This document shows, one piece after another, positions 12,001-24,686 of a stretch of DNA of 64,000 nt. Source of the stretch: Melanocharis versteri (taxonomy: Eukaryota; Chordata; Aves; Passeriformes; Melanocharitidae). The notes below the pieces were generated by a model. The model saw only the letters and a list, made by a program, of their open reading frames with translations. It ran no database searches and was not told the origin of the DNA. The position numbers and the translations under genes are program-made. The stretch is from NCBI GenBank assembly GCA_013397845.1, contig VZTG01007214.1:1-64000 (forward strand), read 5' to 3'. The first letter of the stretch is position 1. The number at the start of each line of letters is the position of its first letter.

Positions 12001-15000
12001 TAGGAAAAGATAGACCTTTTAATTAAATTAAGCAGCTGACATTGCATAGAATTAACAAATATCAACAGGTCATTTTGATACAGGGACGTAGCTAGTATTC
12101 TTATTGACAAGAAGAGATATAAATAGAGGTGCTCACAGATGTAATTTTTTTTCCCCCTCACAATCAGGACAAACCAGTAATGGAGAACATGCATCAGCAG
12201 CATGCAGAAGAAAAAGACAAATCATGGGAACTACTGTATCTCCAAAGTACAGCATATGACTATTGAATCACAGATCAACCACAATATATCGCAGAAGAAT
12301 GTCACATATCACTGGAAAATAAATGTAACTTCTGCAAAAAAAAAAAAAAGAGATTAAAGGCAGAGCAAACTTCACCAGAGTGCAGAAGAACATGGATGCA
12401 AAGTCTAATTTAGCATTCGTTTTATAAGCATGCTGTGCAAAAAATTTTTGATTTTGTCTAACAGCATGAAAAGCAGTAGCAGTAGAAGTGATATCAGTAC
12501 TAAGCAAACAGAATACAAATCAGGTGACATATACGCAAAAAGGTTAAGAGTCCACAGACATAGCGAGGTTACTAAACAAGACAATATTTAGCCACAATTG
12601 CCCTATAGGGTGTGTGATAACACTTATTTGCTATTCTAAAAAGCTATAATTTTGACAAAAGTGCCATTAATTTTGATGTGGGCTATTAACATGTGTCAAG
12701 GAAGGCTCTTAGTTTTTAAGCAGGAAGTGAAAATGTGCTTGTACAACAATGTTTTAAATAATTAATGTATTTAACTATGTACTGTGGTAGTTTTGGTGTT
12801 TATATTTTAATCAATGATGTTATAATTGTATATTAACCCAAAATATGTAAACTATTATGAGGTAAAATTTTATTTCTGATTTAGGCCAGCGTCTGCCACA
12901 CAGCTAAAATAATAACTTGCCTTGGAAATGACTCCATCTACTTCAGAAAAATGAGTTGTGAACTTAAGATAGTAGAAGAGAATTTTAAATATTTCTACAT
13001 TTAGAAAGTTGTCCAGCTAGGAAGAGGGGTCATTTTCACTTTAATTTCTGTTTTAATGTGAAAGTATACAATAAGCATTTTGTTTGACAGGTATTTTTTC
13101 TTTATGGTAACTGATTTTTCTGCAAAATATCCCATTCATTAGATACTCCACAAAATGCATGTTTTATCTTAAAGCTTTTAAAGTGACCCCTCTCCCTGCA
13201 AACAGCAAAAAACACCACCACATAAAAGGAAAGAAAGAAGGAAACAAAAATAAACAATGAGCCCAAATAAATCAAATCTTGATTTCCTGTGGCACGATTT
13301 CATAGTCCAATTTTATGTGATCACTGTTTTCTCAGACACTGTTCTCAAGTATAAGTGATACTGTTTGTAACTCACTGAGATGAAACATTTATTCAGAAAA
13401 ATAATTTGGGCCACTGCTGTAGAAAATGAACATTACATTCTTGCATGGAAAAAGAGCATGGGATATGATTTCCCCCATAAGGCATGCTCTTCTGCAATAT
13501 ATCAAATCTTTTTTCTCCTGTGTGTGCAAATACACTCTCCTTTGTTATATTACAAGAGGGTGCATAAAAAGAGCCATTCCAAACTCTACTGATTAAAATA
13601 AATGTGCTCATAAAGGAGACAGGAAACTAAACTACTGTATTCCCAGAACAGCAGTAACTTACATACCAACAAGTTATTTTCAAGTTTGACAGGGGAAGTA
13701 ATCGGCTATCAACAAGGGGTAATTGCCTGAGCAAACTAGTCTTTACATCTCACACATGCTGTCACCTTGGTAAGAAAGAAATACGCCACTATCAATTCAT
13801 GAGAAAAAAAATTTGAAACATTCCTTTAGAGACTGCTTCTCTCAGCTGTTTGAGAGAACATACAGCTTGGAACATATCTAATCTGCTCTTTTCTTATCAC
13901 TGAAGAGTATCCTAACACACCACAAAATTCATAACCTAAGCAGCTTCAGGCTATATTAGAAAGGACCTATTTTAGATTGGAACATAAATTTTAATCTGAG
14001 ATTTACCTGTGGCTGTCACAGGTGAAAGCGGGTTAGTGACAAAATCCTTCAAGAATAAATGAAGGAACTCTTAAGTAAAAGAGACAAAATTATCTGAATT
14101 TTATACCAATATGGGCTGCTTAGAGAGCTAGATGAATATGCACAGACACACAGCCTCTCTTATGTTATCATTACACAAATACTCATTTGACTGAAATGCT
14201 CTTGCCCCAGGGGTGACAGGGTTTTGAGCACTTGCATGGACGTTTTTTTAATTGAAGCAACGTGCAAGGTGTTAAATAATTATGTACATTTTCCTGTCCA
14301 TATGTATTTTGCTGCATTTTAACATGTAACAAGACAGAAACAGGTAAGTATAAAAGAAAAGAGTTTCTTTTTTCATGAGAAAATAAATTCTTTCTTTAAA
14401 GCCATGTACTAAAAAGGCATGTTAATTTAGAAAAGCCACAAGTGGTGATAAACTATTAATATCCTGTAAAGTAACAGAGGGGCTAGCTATCATGGGTAAG
14501 CAGCAATTTTCTGCAAAGTAGAAAAGAACCTGCTTCTTTCTAGGGAGCATTGTCCACTTTTTCTGTTAGCTTTATTTTGCCTTTAGTTAGGTATTAAACA
14601 GAATTTTATTAACTGAAACAACTCATTGCCCTCTATTTCTGTTCTGCAAAAGAAACCAGTCTTAATTCTCTCTCTCTCTTCAACTTCTTTTTAAGCAAAT
14701 TAGCTCCCTTATGCTACTTGTAGCGCTATCAATTTGAGGCCGAATAGCTAAAAATGAATAAAAACCCTTCCCCAACTTGATTCATCCTGATTAATGATAT
14801 GGAATGTTCATATTTTGGAACCTGGTAGGATTGCTTGATTGAGACAGTAAACATTGCAAAAACAGAGTCAGAACTTGAATTTTCCTAAATTAAAGACTAT
14901 AAGGCATACGGGAAGATTTCTTTTTTCTACCCAACACTTACAATCTCTTCCAACAATGAAAAGTGGAAAGGTCTTAAAAGATTTTTGGCAGCAGTCTGGT

Positions 15001-16385
15001 GAAAGATATAAACTACTGTCAAGCATAATATGGAAGAAAAACCATCTCAGTTGACAGAAACAATATGCTTTGATTTTTCTCTTGGTTATGATTTTGTATT
15101 CCAGTGGTATTTTGGATTCCAAATTAATTGCTGTGGTTATTAAAGAAAAAAGAAACTTCCCTTAACCACAGCAGAGTAATGAATGAGATCTATCAGCATA
15201 GTCGACAATCAATTTTTTTGGTTTCCGTGCGTGTCTGCCTGCACATATTGACTTGTGGTTGGAAAGGTCTAAAGCTTGGTCTGAAGTTTGAAGAGCTCCT
15301 ACTGTACCCTAGCATGGTTCTATTTCGAAAGCACAGATATCATCTGGACAAGTTCTGGCCATGCAGTTATTGCAGAGTAAAGAAAAATCACAAGATTTAA
15401 ATAAAAACAAAATAGTTCAAAGCAGAGTACATAGGTTGACATTTTCCATTCAAAAATTTCAGTGCCAGTTCATGTGAGTTTTGTGTATTTTATCAATGGT
15501 AATTCCTAATGCAGGAATAACACCCCCTATAAAGGATTGCTGCACAGAAGAAAGAAATACATCATCAACACCTGTCCCTAGTGGAGTAATAAAATGTTGC
15601 AGATTTCAGAGATAAAAACTTCATAGTAAAATATGCTCTGTATGCAAATAATAAGATTACTTTTTGAATTGAAACAAAGACGGAAACTGTTTTCTGAAGT
15701 GGAAAACTGGAAGATTAAAATTAAATCATTGCTTCTATGCCTTGACTGAAAGAAAATAAGGTATTACAAATATCATTCAACTTTTATTAGTGTGTGACAG
15801 TAAATGAAAAATGGGACTGTTCTCCCTGGGAGCAAAACAGGTGAAATTTGTTAGGAGTGAACAGTCTCTGTTGTACAACAATCTTGAGACCAAAACGAGA
15901 CCTGAGCTACCAGGACACTCTTAGCTTAGTTTGAAGAAAGAAATCAGACTGTGTAGACTTCCTTGATGAAATAAAATGTCAATGGTGGGGTCTTCCTATC
16001 TCCTTCTGCCTCTGGCAAATTCATCCCTGACCATTACAGCATTTTTCATGTTACTTTTCATCAACCACATCTCATGTCTCCTAAGAAGAATATTTTCCCA
16101 TGCCTAGCTTTTTGTCACAAGTCATTAAATAACAAAAAAGACATATGCTTTCATGGCACCAAGTTGTTTATAAAGTGGCCATTTATTGCAGAAGGATGTA
16201 AGTTTCACATCTAGCGATAGCTTGTGTTCATAAACCTATGTCCAATAATAGATCAGTTTCCATTCTTGTCAGCAGCTTTTGGAACATAAAGGGATCTTTC
16301 CACTTGCAGTGAGTGTTGGAAACTCACGAAACTGTGAGAGGGCAGATGTATTTGCTGCGCCACATCCTCAGCGATAGTCTTGCTA
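6043..16385. other. Single-copy AT-rich non-coding DNA
   Basis: I see no transposable element, RNA gene or supported exon in this 10-kb stretch. Short simple runs occur, such as CACACACACA at 10276-10287, A13 near 12335-12348 and an AAAGG-rich run near 13225-13245. A compact segment at 14690-14800, with TAAT cores and low apparent repetitiveness, resembles a conserved non-coding element in composition only. Confidence 0.55.
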
Positions 16386-16589
16386 TGTTGATTTAGCACG
16401 GCCTGATTTTTTGGTAGCAGGGGAGGGCCACAGGGGTAGCTTCTGTGAGAAGCTGCTAGAACCTTCCACCATGTCTGACAGAGCTAATCTCTGATGGCTC
16501 TGTAGAGGGACATGCTGCTTTTCCGATTAGAGAGGCTGGTAACGCCTCTGTGATGACATATTTAAGAAGAAAACCAAAATAGCACGTAC

Positions 16590-16880
16590 ACAGTTTTCCC
16601 CAGGGGTGGGGAGGTGCCGTGGCCATGGCTGTAGCTGCCACCATGTTGGCGTGGTGTGTGGCCATACGCCGCCATGGCCACTGCCATGTTGGCACAGCCC
16701 GTGGTGAGCCTTGCCTGCCTGGCTGCCCCTAGCTAACTGCGCTGTGGGCAAAAGGGTGGGGCAGCGGCTTCTACTTCCCAGTGCCCTGCATGAAGAGAGG
16801 CGTTAAATAGCACCAGCGCCGTGGCAGCTGCCACTGCCCGCGTGATGGCAGCGGGGCCACATGGCCAGCAGCAAAAGCAT
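16590..16880. other. GC-rich segment inside the ERVL-like LTR
   Basis: This 290-bp part of the LTR is far richer in G+C and CpG than its surroundings and repeats CCATGG, GCCATG and GTTGGC motifs. In the family as I recall it, the corresponding U3/R part is variable. It may be a subfamily-specific promoter region or an insertion. No coding product is recognised. Confidence 0.4.
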
Positions 16881-17609
16881 GACGAGTGATTGCCCAACGC
16901 AGAACCTGGATGAGATCAACTTCTTGGCGCTGTGGGATCTTGAATCTTTGAATTAGTAGAACTTGTTGACAATAGTACCTACAAGCAACAGTTCTTCTAG
17001 TCAGAGAATAGGAGGACGTGAGGACATGTGAGAGAAAACAACATGGCGGCACCAAGGTCAGTGGAAAAGAAAGAGAGGGAGGAAGTGCTCCAAGCGTTGG
17101 AGCCAACATTCCTCTGCAAGCTGTAGTGAGGACTATGGTGAAACAAACTGTCCCCCTGTAATGCATGAAGTCCATGGGGGGGGATGCAGAGATCCACTTG
17201 CAGCCCATGGGAAAAGTGCTCACGTTGGATCAGGTGGATACCAAACAAAGCTGTGATCTAGTGGAAGACCTGAATAGAGAGAGAGAGCCCCTGCTTCCAG
17301 AGATAGAGAGAGAGGGCCCTTGCTTCCAAACTAGAGCAGTTTATCCTTAAAAGACTGCACCCCGTGGACGAGTGACCCACGCCACAACAGTTTTGGGAAG
17401 ACTGCTTGCCCATGGGAGGGACCCCACGGCATAGCAGAGGAAAGACTCCTCTACCTGAGCGAACAGTAGAAGATCTCAAGTAATGAACTGACTAAAACCC
17501 CCACACCCTGTCTCCCTGTGCTGTCAGTGAGAAGGAGGGAGGGGCTGGGGAAAAAAGGTGTTTTAAGGGCTTATTTTACTTCTCATTATCCTCCTCTGAC
17601 TCTGTTAAC

Positions 17610-17615
17610 AATAAA
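17610..17615 (+). promoter_or_regulatory. LTR polyadenylation signal AATAAA
   Basis: AATAAA lies in the 3' third of the ERVL-like LTR, just after the conserved TCTCATTATCCTCCTCTGA block, as expected for the element's own polyadenylation signal. Confidence 0.6.
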
Positions 17616-18141
17616 TTTATTTTATACCTTTAAATTTAAACCTGTTTTGCCCTTAGAGTGGCTTTTTCCCCCTCCCAATCCTTATGTCAACTCATGAGCC
17701 CTTCATTAATTTTTTTCTCTCTCCTCTGTCCAGCTGTAGCAGGAGAGGGTAGGCAAACAACTTTCGTATGTATCTGGCATTCGGCCAGTGTCAAACAATG
17801 ACACTTGCAAAAACAGAACGGATATAAGTTAAGTACCTTACACTTTAACTTCTCCCCACATTTGTTTACACTTTTCATAACACTTTCTAGAAAAGTGCAT
17901 GAAATGTAATTAAATAATTTTCTAACAGTTATGGCTCCTTTTGAAACACCCGGTCTTTCAAAACATCAGACTGCATGCTAAATATTCCATGGAAGTTAGA
18001 ATAAAAGTCTTTTCCACAGGTGGGGGAGCCAGAACAAGGGACACAGATCAGCTCAAACATATGCCAGTGGCATTCACAAACCAGTTTTATTTTTGTTGCT
18101 TGTCTCATGGTTTAAAATATGACATCAAGAACTTATGAAAT

Positions 18142-18194
18142 ATGTATGTGTTTTTGTGAGTGTGTGTCTGTGTGTCTGTGTGTCTGTGTGTGTG
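18142..18194 (+). repeat. (TGTGTC/TG)n microsatellite
   Basis: Imperfect TG repeat of about 50 bp with regular TGTGTGTC units. Likely length-polymorphic. Confidence 0.85.
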
Positions 18195-18875
18195 GATATT
18201 TTTCTGGGACTCCATCTTGTATTTCTCAACATCTGTATTTCCACTTGATTCACAGCTGAACTTCTTAATTCAGGTGCTCATTTTTTTCACTTCTGGATTC
18301 CTCTTTCCTCTGTTTGCAGCTTAATTAAGCTTCCTTTGGCGATAAGGTGAATCCTCAAAGACAGAGTCTGTGGAGATGCTGTCAAGGGCAAAGTCTAGGC
18401 TGGCATCATTCTTGCATGAAGAGGTATGCACTGTTGGGACTGGTGTGAGCTGACACAAACAGGAGTTATTGTATTTCTCCTCCTGACAGAGCACTGGCAA
18501 TAAGAAAACCTCCCTTCCTCTGTCTTTGCTGCATACAAGGCCTGGGTTATCTGTTCATCCCCTGCTCACCAGAGCCGAGACTCACTGCCGTGTTGGCATT
18601 CCCATGCTGCTCCATAAGACTTAGAGAGGCAAAATTATATGATTCTGTACTTCTGCCCTTCTCATGTATTTTGTCAGTAGGAAAGCAGGGTACATGACAC
18701 AAAAGATAAATGAAGATGGTTCTTTATGTTATCAGTTAATTAGTAATTTATTTTTGAGTACTGACTGACTAGTCAAAAAATTACAGGCTAAACAGGCCTC
18801 TCATACAGTCACACACTGATTTGACTGTTGTACTTTGGCTGTTTAAGGCCATAGCATTTGAAAGCTCTCGAGCAG

Positions 18876-18908
18876 TATATACCTAATTTCATTATATACC
18901 TAATTTCA
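18876..18908 (+). repeat. 17-bp tandem duplication
   Basis: TATATACCTAATTTCA occurs at 18876 and again at 18893 (period 17). Confidence 0.7.
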
Positions 18909-21900
18909 GCCTTTATCAAGATTTTACTTAAAAATTACAGGAACTAGCATGAAGGAACTCAAGAGAGATTGAAGTAAGCATCTAGTTATAATCCTGAAAA
19001 TGCTCCAAAGGAGCATTGCAAAATATGAGGCCAGTGCACAACACTTCCAGTTTTGCATTAGTTTTAAGCCAATTTAGTCAGATGTAAATTTAAAAAAATG
19101 GATAAATGTACAACAGTTCTATTTATTTATCTAGCTTCTAGCTCACCTGAAAATATTTTATCCCTAAGCTTGCCCTTAGTTAAAACAATGTAAAGTGAGC
19201 TAAAGAAGACTATAAATATGACAAACCCCTATTTATGAATCATATATCATAAATATCTAATAAAAAATGTTGCTAGTGGGAGGGGAAACCAATTCAATAA
19301 AAATAAAAAAGAAAAGTGTGCATTACAAAAAAAACTGTTATGAGTTGAAACACCTTCAGCTAAATGTATATATAACATACATCACATATAAAAGCTATTA
19401 ATCCAATTTTGTAACATTCAATGCATTTATGCTAAGAAACTGCTAAAAAGCACTAAATGGAATTTACCAAGATGAATAAAAAACACAATTACCAACTAGA
19501 CTTTCCAGATTCCAGTTAGTAAATGAGGCTATGAAATTGCTCTTTGTTAAAGGAGTATTAATGGCTATATTAGGGTTTGACTAATATTTTATAGTTCAGG
19601 CTGTTACTACGCTAGACCCCATCGCATGTCTTCCTGTAAGGTTGTTGACCTATACTTGGAATATATTTTTTCTTTATTATATTTTTAAGACTTTGCTGCA
19701 TTTCGGAAGTTCCTAATCCTGAAGAGGCTACTGTAACCTGAAGTTACATGTTCCTTGCAGACAGGTTGGCAGTAAAATAGTGCTGAACCGTTGTTCCAAT
19801 GGTGATGAAAAATGCTGTCTTTTGGCAAATGATGCAAACATCAGCTAACTCAAAGAAAATCACAGTAAGGTACAGCACATTCGATACTGTAAGCATGTGT
19901 TTTGTTGTGTCAGTGATGAGAAGTGGTGTGAACTGTGAGTCAAATCCTTGCTTGTGGAACTGTGAAATATAATTTTTCTGCACTAATTCTGGCCTTCCTC
20001 CAGGGCTGAGACTGCAAAGATGCCTTTGGACATCTGCAAAGCCAAGGGTCTGATTTCCAGCTCCATGCTAGGGGCCCTTGCCTGACTACTGCTACTGCTC
20101 CTTGCTTCAAATTTGCAAGAAATTATTTTGATCTCTTGCAATTTTCAATTTCTTTTAGAAAAAAAATTATGGAAACAGCTTTTATTAGCCATCAATATTG
20201 GTCATAAATGTCCATGTTTTGGCACTCTTATTTGGAAAATATCTCAAGATTACAAATATTTTATGGTGGAAGCAAGAAAAAATGTGGCTTTTTAATAGAG
20301 GAATGCAATAGGCTTGCATTAGCACTTTCATTTATTATAATCTTTTAAAATACTAAGCATGTCTCTTGGAAATTATATTAAAAAAAGAAATAAGGCACCC
20401 AAAAGTTCTACTCTGCTCAAAACTGCTTTGAATATTCAAGTGAGAGAATGTGAAACTGTATATGGACAGACCCTTTATGTGTGAATTTAAGTAAAATATA
20501 GAGAACATATAAGAATAAATAGCAATAATAAATTTTATAACCTTAGGGACAGTGACAAGCAAAAATAAATTACTTCTAAATGAGGATTATAAAGTTCTAT
20601 GAAGTCATACCATATTCAGTGAAATCTGAAGGCTGTATCACCTTAGCCTTTCATATCATGCTGTTGAGGAAAGCCCACTGTTGCGCTTGGGAAAGTGATT
20701 GGGATGCAGCAGACCCATCACATTACAGGGTTAGTTAGGTCTCAGTACCAAACTTTCATACACCTACACACAATCAAATTTGCCATGTGAAAAGCTGATT
20801 AAGTAACAAATTCTTTTCTCAATTAACGCTGGCCTAATGCAATAAAATCCTGCACAATCTTTCCTATTAAGGACTAGATGCAAACCCAACTGAGGAGCAT
20901 AGCAAACCAGCCAGAAAACCAGACTGAGGGTGGTTTTTAGCTACATGACAATCTGTGAACAGAACCTGGAAGAAAAGCAAAATCCACTGTAATGTACTGA
21001 GTCGTTATTGTTAACAGCAGCATAACTCTTCTGTAACAGCAGTAACATTGGTCTCAACTGGGGAAACACGGCAGGAGGTTCATGGAGTGCTCTTCCAGCA
21101 TGCTGGGGAAATGATCCCTGGTGAACGCCCAAAAGCATCTTGAAACATCAGAAGTGCTCGTACTCAGCTCATGTGAAGCATGAGTTACAAATATATTACG
21201 AAGAGGTATATGCTTAAAGCTGTGGTTATATGAAGCATGTCGTCTGTATAGCCCAGAGGAGAAGAATTAAATTGTGCAATCCTAGTTAGAAGCTGAATAG
21301 ATGCGCTAACACTTGGAGCTGAAAGGGATAAAATGCCATAGCAAGCAGTGGCAAAGGAAAGAAGGTTTGGCCTTTCCTGGGCCATTATGGCACCCAGAAT
21401 AACCTTATGAATGGTGATATATAAACCTAATACTACAGGGGAAGCAGGAGCTCCATCTATCCACTTTAAAGGATTCTTGTAGCTCTAAAACCTTCACGGC
21501 TTCAAGGCTCCTGGGTGGAAGAAGTGCTGTTTCATTTGTCCCATGAAATCCCATTCAGGTTCTGCTGTCATATGAAGAGCTGATAACTGGCATTTCCTTC
21601 CACTCACATACATTCCCCAGGAAATTGCAGTACTCTGCCAACCTGCCTAAGGCGAGTGGTATGGAGAGAGGCATGGTGGCAGCTGCAGGCAGCACAGCTG
21701 CCCCATGACGGTCTAGGAGCTGCCAGATTACCTATATGGGGTGCAAACCCCCTTGGGAATGGGGCTACAAAGGGCTGATACAAGGTACTTCAATGCCACT
21801 GACCAGCTCAGTGGATGGTCACATTTCCTCTTCCTTTTCTTTCAACTGCAGCATTCGCCAGCTAATGACCGCAGCAAAACTTCAGGAGTAACAAAGCCCA

Positions 21901-22329
21901 AGGGCACTTGTTGATATATAAAAGAAAGATTTTTGCAACAGTGAAGAGAAGTTCTGATCCTAGGGGTAGGGATGGGATGTTTGTTGTTTGGGGGTTTGTT
22001 TTTTTCTACAGCTAAAATAATACAACTTTTCCAGATTTTTCTCTTGAAGAAAATACTCTTGTGACAATGTGATTAAAAAATAATTAGAAGCAATATTTAG
22101 ATGAAAGCTGAGCACTTGGAACTTAAGCAACATGCTGCTTACTACTGGCCATAAAACTTCATAGTCTGTTGTGCCTGTGAGAGGAAAAAAGATATAATTA
22201 AATTACTTTAGCATAGAATTCAAAAAGTTTTCCTTTCATCAGTAAGTAGATACACTGCACCCCCACAAGTCCAGATAAAGTTACATGGGCAGAAAGATGT
22301 CTGATGGATCAATTGGATTTGAAGGGGCA

Positions 22330-22941
22330 GAACTGGGGGGGCTATAGAGAGGTCTTTTTGAATACATTAAGTGCAACAGGTCGTGCAGGATGAGGATGAT
22401 CACCTCACAAATGGGGACACAGAAAAGGTGGAGGTGTTTAGTGCTTTCTTTGCTGTGTCCTCAAAACTGATAATAGGCTAAGGATGTCCCAGTGCTCTGA
22501 GCTGGAGAAACACGGCTGTGAGAATGATAAGCTCACAGCTAAACCTGAAATTTTAAGGGATCTGCTGGTCCAGCTGCATCGCTATAAGTCTATGAGGCTC
22601 GATGGGAATGACTAAGAATCCTCAAAAAGCCGTCTGATGTCATTGTGAGGACTTGTCAATGATTTTTGAATGATCTTGGGAATCTGGAGACGTCCCAGCT
22701 GACTGGAAGCTGGCTAACATTGTCCCAGTCTTCAAAATGGGCAAGAAGGATGAGCCTGGAAACTTCAGACCTGTCAGTCTCACTGTAGTGCCAGTTAAGG
22801 TTATGAAGAAGGTTATTCTGAGAGGTGTTAAAAAACACCTGAAGGACAGACAACACAGTCATTGGTCACAGCCAGCACAGCTTCATGAGGGACAAGTCCT
22901 ACTTGTCAAAGCTGATTTCTTTTTGTGACAAAGTAATCCAC
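22330..22941 (+). mobile_element. CR1 LINE copy, upstream part (interrupted)
   Basis: Plus-strand CR1 ORF2 sequence leading into the reverse transcriptase. It contains the CTTTTTGAATACATTAA segment near 22351, ACAGAAAAGGTGGAGGTGTTTA near 22421, a GATGTCCCAGTGCTCTGAGCTGGAG segment near 22482, and a readable block ending in FRPVSLT (about 22740-22785), the conserved RT N-terminal motif. The 5' boundary is approximate. Stops and frameshifts are frequent. An LTR splits the copy at 22942; it resumes at 23526 in the same orientation. Confidence 0.88.
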
Positions 22942-23525
22942 TGTGCTGGTTATGGCTGTAATAGAGTTAATTTTCATTACAGTGGCTGGTATGGGCTATA
23001 TTTTGGATTTTTGCTGAATAGGGAGTTGATAATATAGAGATTTTTCTATTATTGCTGAGCAGGGCTTACAAAGAGCCTTTCTGCTGTTCATGCTGGCACA
23101 CTGGTGGGGAAATTAGGGGTGCATAGGAAGGTGGGCGGAGACACAGCTGCGACAGGTGACCCAAACTGACTAAAGAGACATTCCAGGCCATACAACATCA
23201 TGGTCAGTATATGAAGTGGGGAGAAGAAAGAAGGCGGGTACATTTAGAGTGGCGGCATTTGTCTTCCCAAGTAACAGTAATGTGTGATGGGGCCCTGCTC
23301 TCCTGGAGATGGCTGAACACCTGCCTGCCATTGGAAGCAGTGAATTAATTCCTTGTTTTGCTTTGCTTGTGTGCACAGCTCTTGCTTTTGTTATTAAACC
23401 GTCTTTATCTCAACTGATGGATCTTGTGCCTTTGATCCTTCTAATTCTCGCCCCAATCCCACTGATGGGGGAGGGAGACAGTGGCTGCATGGGCCTTGGT
23501 TGCTGACTGGGGTGAGCCCATGACA
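22942..23525 (+). mobile_element. Solo LTR (584 bp, ERVL-like) nested in CR1
   Basis: It starts TGTGCTGGTTATGGCTGTAA and ends GTGAGCCCATGACA, giving TG...CA ends. Inner landmarks match a very common avian LTR recalled from other genomes: TAGAGTTAATTTTCATTACAG, a CCCAAACTGACTAAAG block near 23160, TTGTCTTCCCAAGTAAC near 23262, GGAGATGGCTGAACACCTGC near 23300, and ATTAAA at 23393-23398 ahead of CTGTCTTTATCTCAAC-like sequence. Flanks are TCCAC (22937-22941) and CCCGC (23526-23530), a possible 5-bp target-site duplication differing by two transitions. The CR1 sequence on both sides joins without loss once the LTR is removed. There is no internal viral region. Confidence 0.9.
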
Positions 23526-24686
23526 CCCGCTAGTTGGTAAAAGGAAGCCAGTTGATGTAATCCTTTTGGATTTCAGTAAAGCTTTTGGTTATATCTCTCA
23601 CAGTATCCTTATGGATAAAATGTGCAGCACACAGCTGGATAAGCACATAATGGGATGGGTGAGCAACTGGCTCACAGGTCAGGCACGAAGGGTGATAGTG
23701 AGTGAGGTGACATCACACTGGGGACCTGTCACCAGTGGGGTCTGCCAGGCTCTATTTTTGGCCCTGTACTCTTCAACATCTTCAGAAATGACATGGATGC
23801 AGGAGTGGAAGGGGTACCAAGTAAATTTGCAACAGGGAGGAGCTGTTGTCACCCTTGAAGGCAGAGAGACCTTGGCAAATTAGAGTGCTGAGCAATCACC
23901 AATCATATGAAGTTCAACAAGGGAAAGTGCCGGATTCTGCACCTGGGATGGGGCAACTCTGGACATATGGACAGACTGGGGAATGAGAGGCTGGAGAGCA
24001 GCGCCATGGAAAGGGACCTGGGGATCATGGCTGAACATGAGTCAGCAGTGCCCTGGCAGCCAGAAGGGCCAAGTCTGTCCTGGGGGGCATCAGGCCCAGC
24101 ATCACCACCCGGGCAAGGGAGGGGATTGTCCTGCTCTGATCTGCACTGGGGCGGCCTCACCTTGAGTGCCAGGGGCAGTTTTGGACACCACAATATGAGA
24201 AAGATATAAAGCTATTAGAGAGCATCCACAGAAGGGAAACAAAGATGATGAAAGGCCTTGAGGGGAGGCTGTATGAGTGGCTGAGGTCACTTGGTCTGTT
24301 CAGCCTGGACGAGACTGACGCGAGACCTCATTACAGTCTGGAACTTCCTTGTGAGGGGAAGAGGAGGGGCAGACACTGATGTCTTCTCTCTGGTGACCAG
24401 TGACAGGACCCAAAGGAATGGCCTGAAGTTGTGTCAGGGGAGATTTAGGCTGGATATTAGAAAAAGGTTCTTCACCTAGATGGTGATTGGGCACTGGAAC
24501 AGGGTCCTCAGAGAAATGGTCACAGCACCAAGCCTGACAGAGCTTAGGAAGCGTCTGGGCAGTAGTCTCAGGCACATGATGTGATTGTGGTTGTCCTGTG
24601 AAGGACCAGAAGTTGGACTTTGATGATCCTTGTGGGTCCCTTCCAACTCAGAATGTTTTCCGATTTTGTGATTCTGTGATTTCACA
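23526..24686 (+). mobile_element. CR1 LINE copy, downstream part to the 3' tail
   Basis: Continuation of the CR1 cut at 22942. It encodes reverse transcriptase remnants: a DFSKAF block at about 23570 and a KHIMGWVSNWLTGQARRV block at about 23642-23695. The region that should carry the catalytic F/YADD motif reads KFATG at about 23823, so the active site is gone. The C-terminal block NRVLREMVTAPSL-like is present in part near 24490-24540. The copy ends in the CR1 3' terminus (GGTCCCTTCCAACTCAGAATG then GATTCTGTGATTCTGTGAT-like octamers) at about 24686. Many stops and frameshifts make it inactive. Confidence 0.92.

Larger units (their letters stand above)
16386..17803 (+). mobile_element. ERVL-like solo LTR, about 1.4 kb
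   Basis: This matches, from memory, a long avian class III (ERVL-like) LTR family. It begins TGTTGATTTAGCACGGCC and ends CAATGACA, so it has TG...CA termini. Characteristic pieces in order are a GGTAGCAGGGGAGGG segment (about 16412), an AGAAGCTGCTAGAA segment (about 16448), degenerate internal units built on CCCATGGG/CCACGC (about 17165-17440), a TTCTCATTATCCTCCTCTGA block, AATAAA at 17610, and a 3' block ending in CTGGCATTCGGCCAG. CTTGC occurs on both sides (16379-16383 and 17804-17808; in 7-bp form, CTTGCTA and CTTGCAA), suggesting a target-site duplication. No gag, pol or env sequence adjoins it, so it is a solo LTR left by recombination. Reading frames inside it are not genes. Confidence 0.85.
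17804..22329. other. Single-copy AT-rich non-coding DNA
   Basis: No gene was recognised. It holds a GT-rich microsatellite (18142-18194) and a 17-bp tandem duplication (18876-18908). A pyrimidine tract ending CTGCAG at about 21830-21852 resembles an acceptor but is not followed by a recognisable exon. Confidence 0.55.

Noticed and set aside
12335..12348. A-run as the tail of a processed retrocopy
   Set aside because: No transcript-like or coding sequence lies upstream and no flanking duplication was found.
14344..14349. GTAAGT donor-like site after CAG
   Set aside because: The upstream sequence has stops in nearby frames and no acceptor; isolated GTAAGT matches are expected by chance.
16771..17223. 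150-codon minus-strand open frame
   Set aside because: It lies antisense inside the ERVL-like LTR, where the GC-rich block lowers stop frequency.
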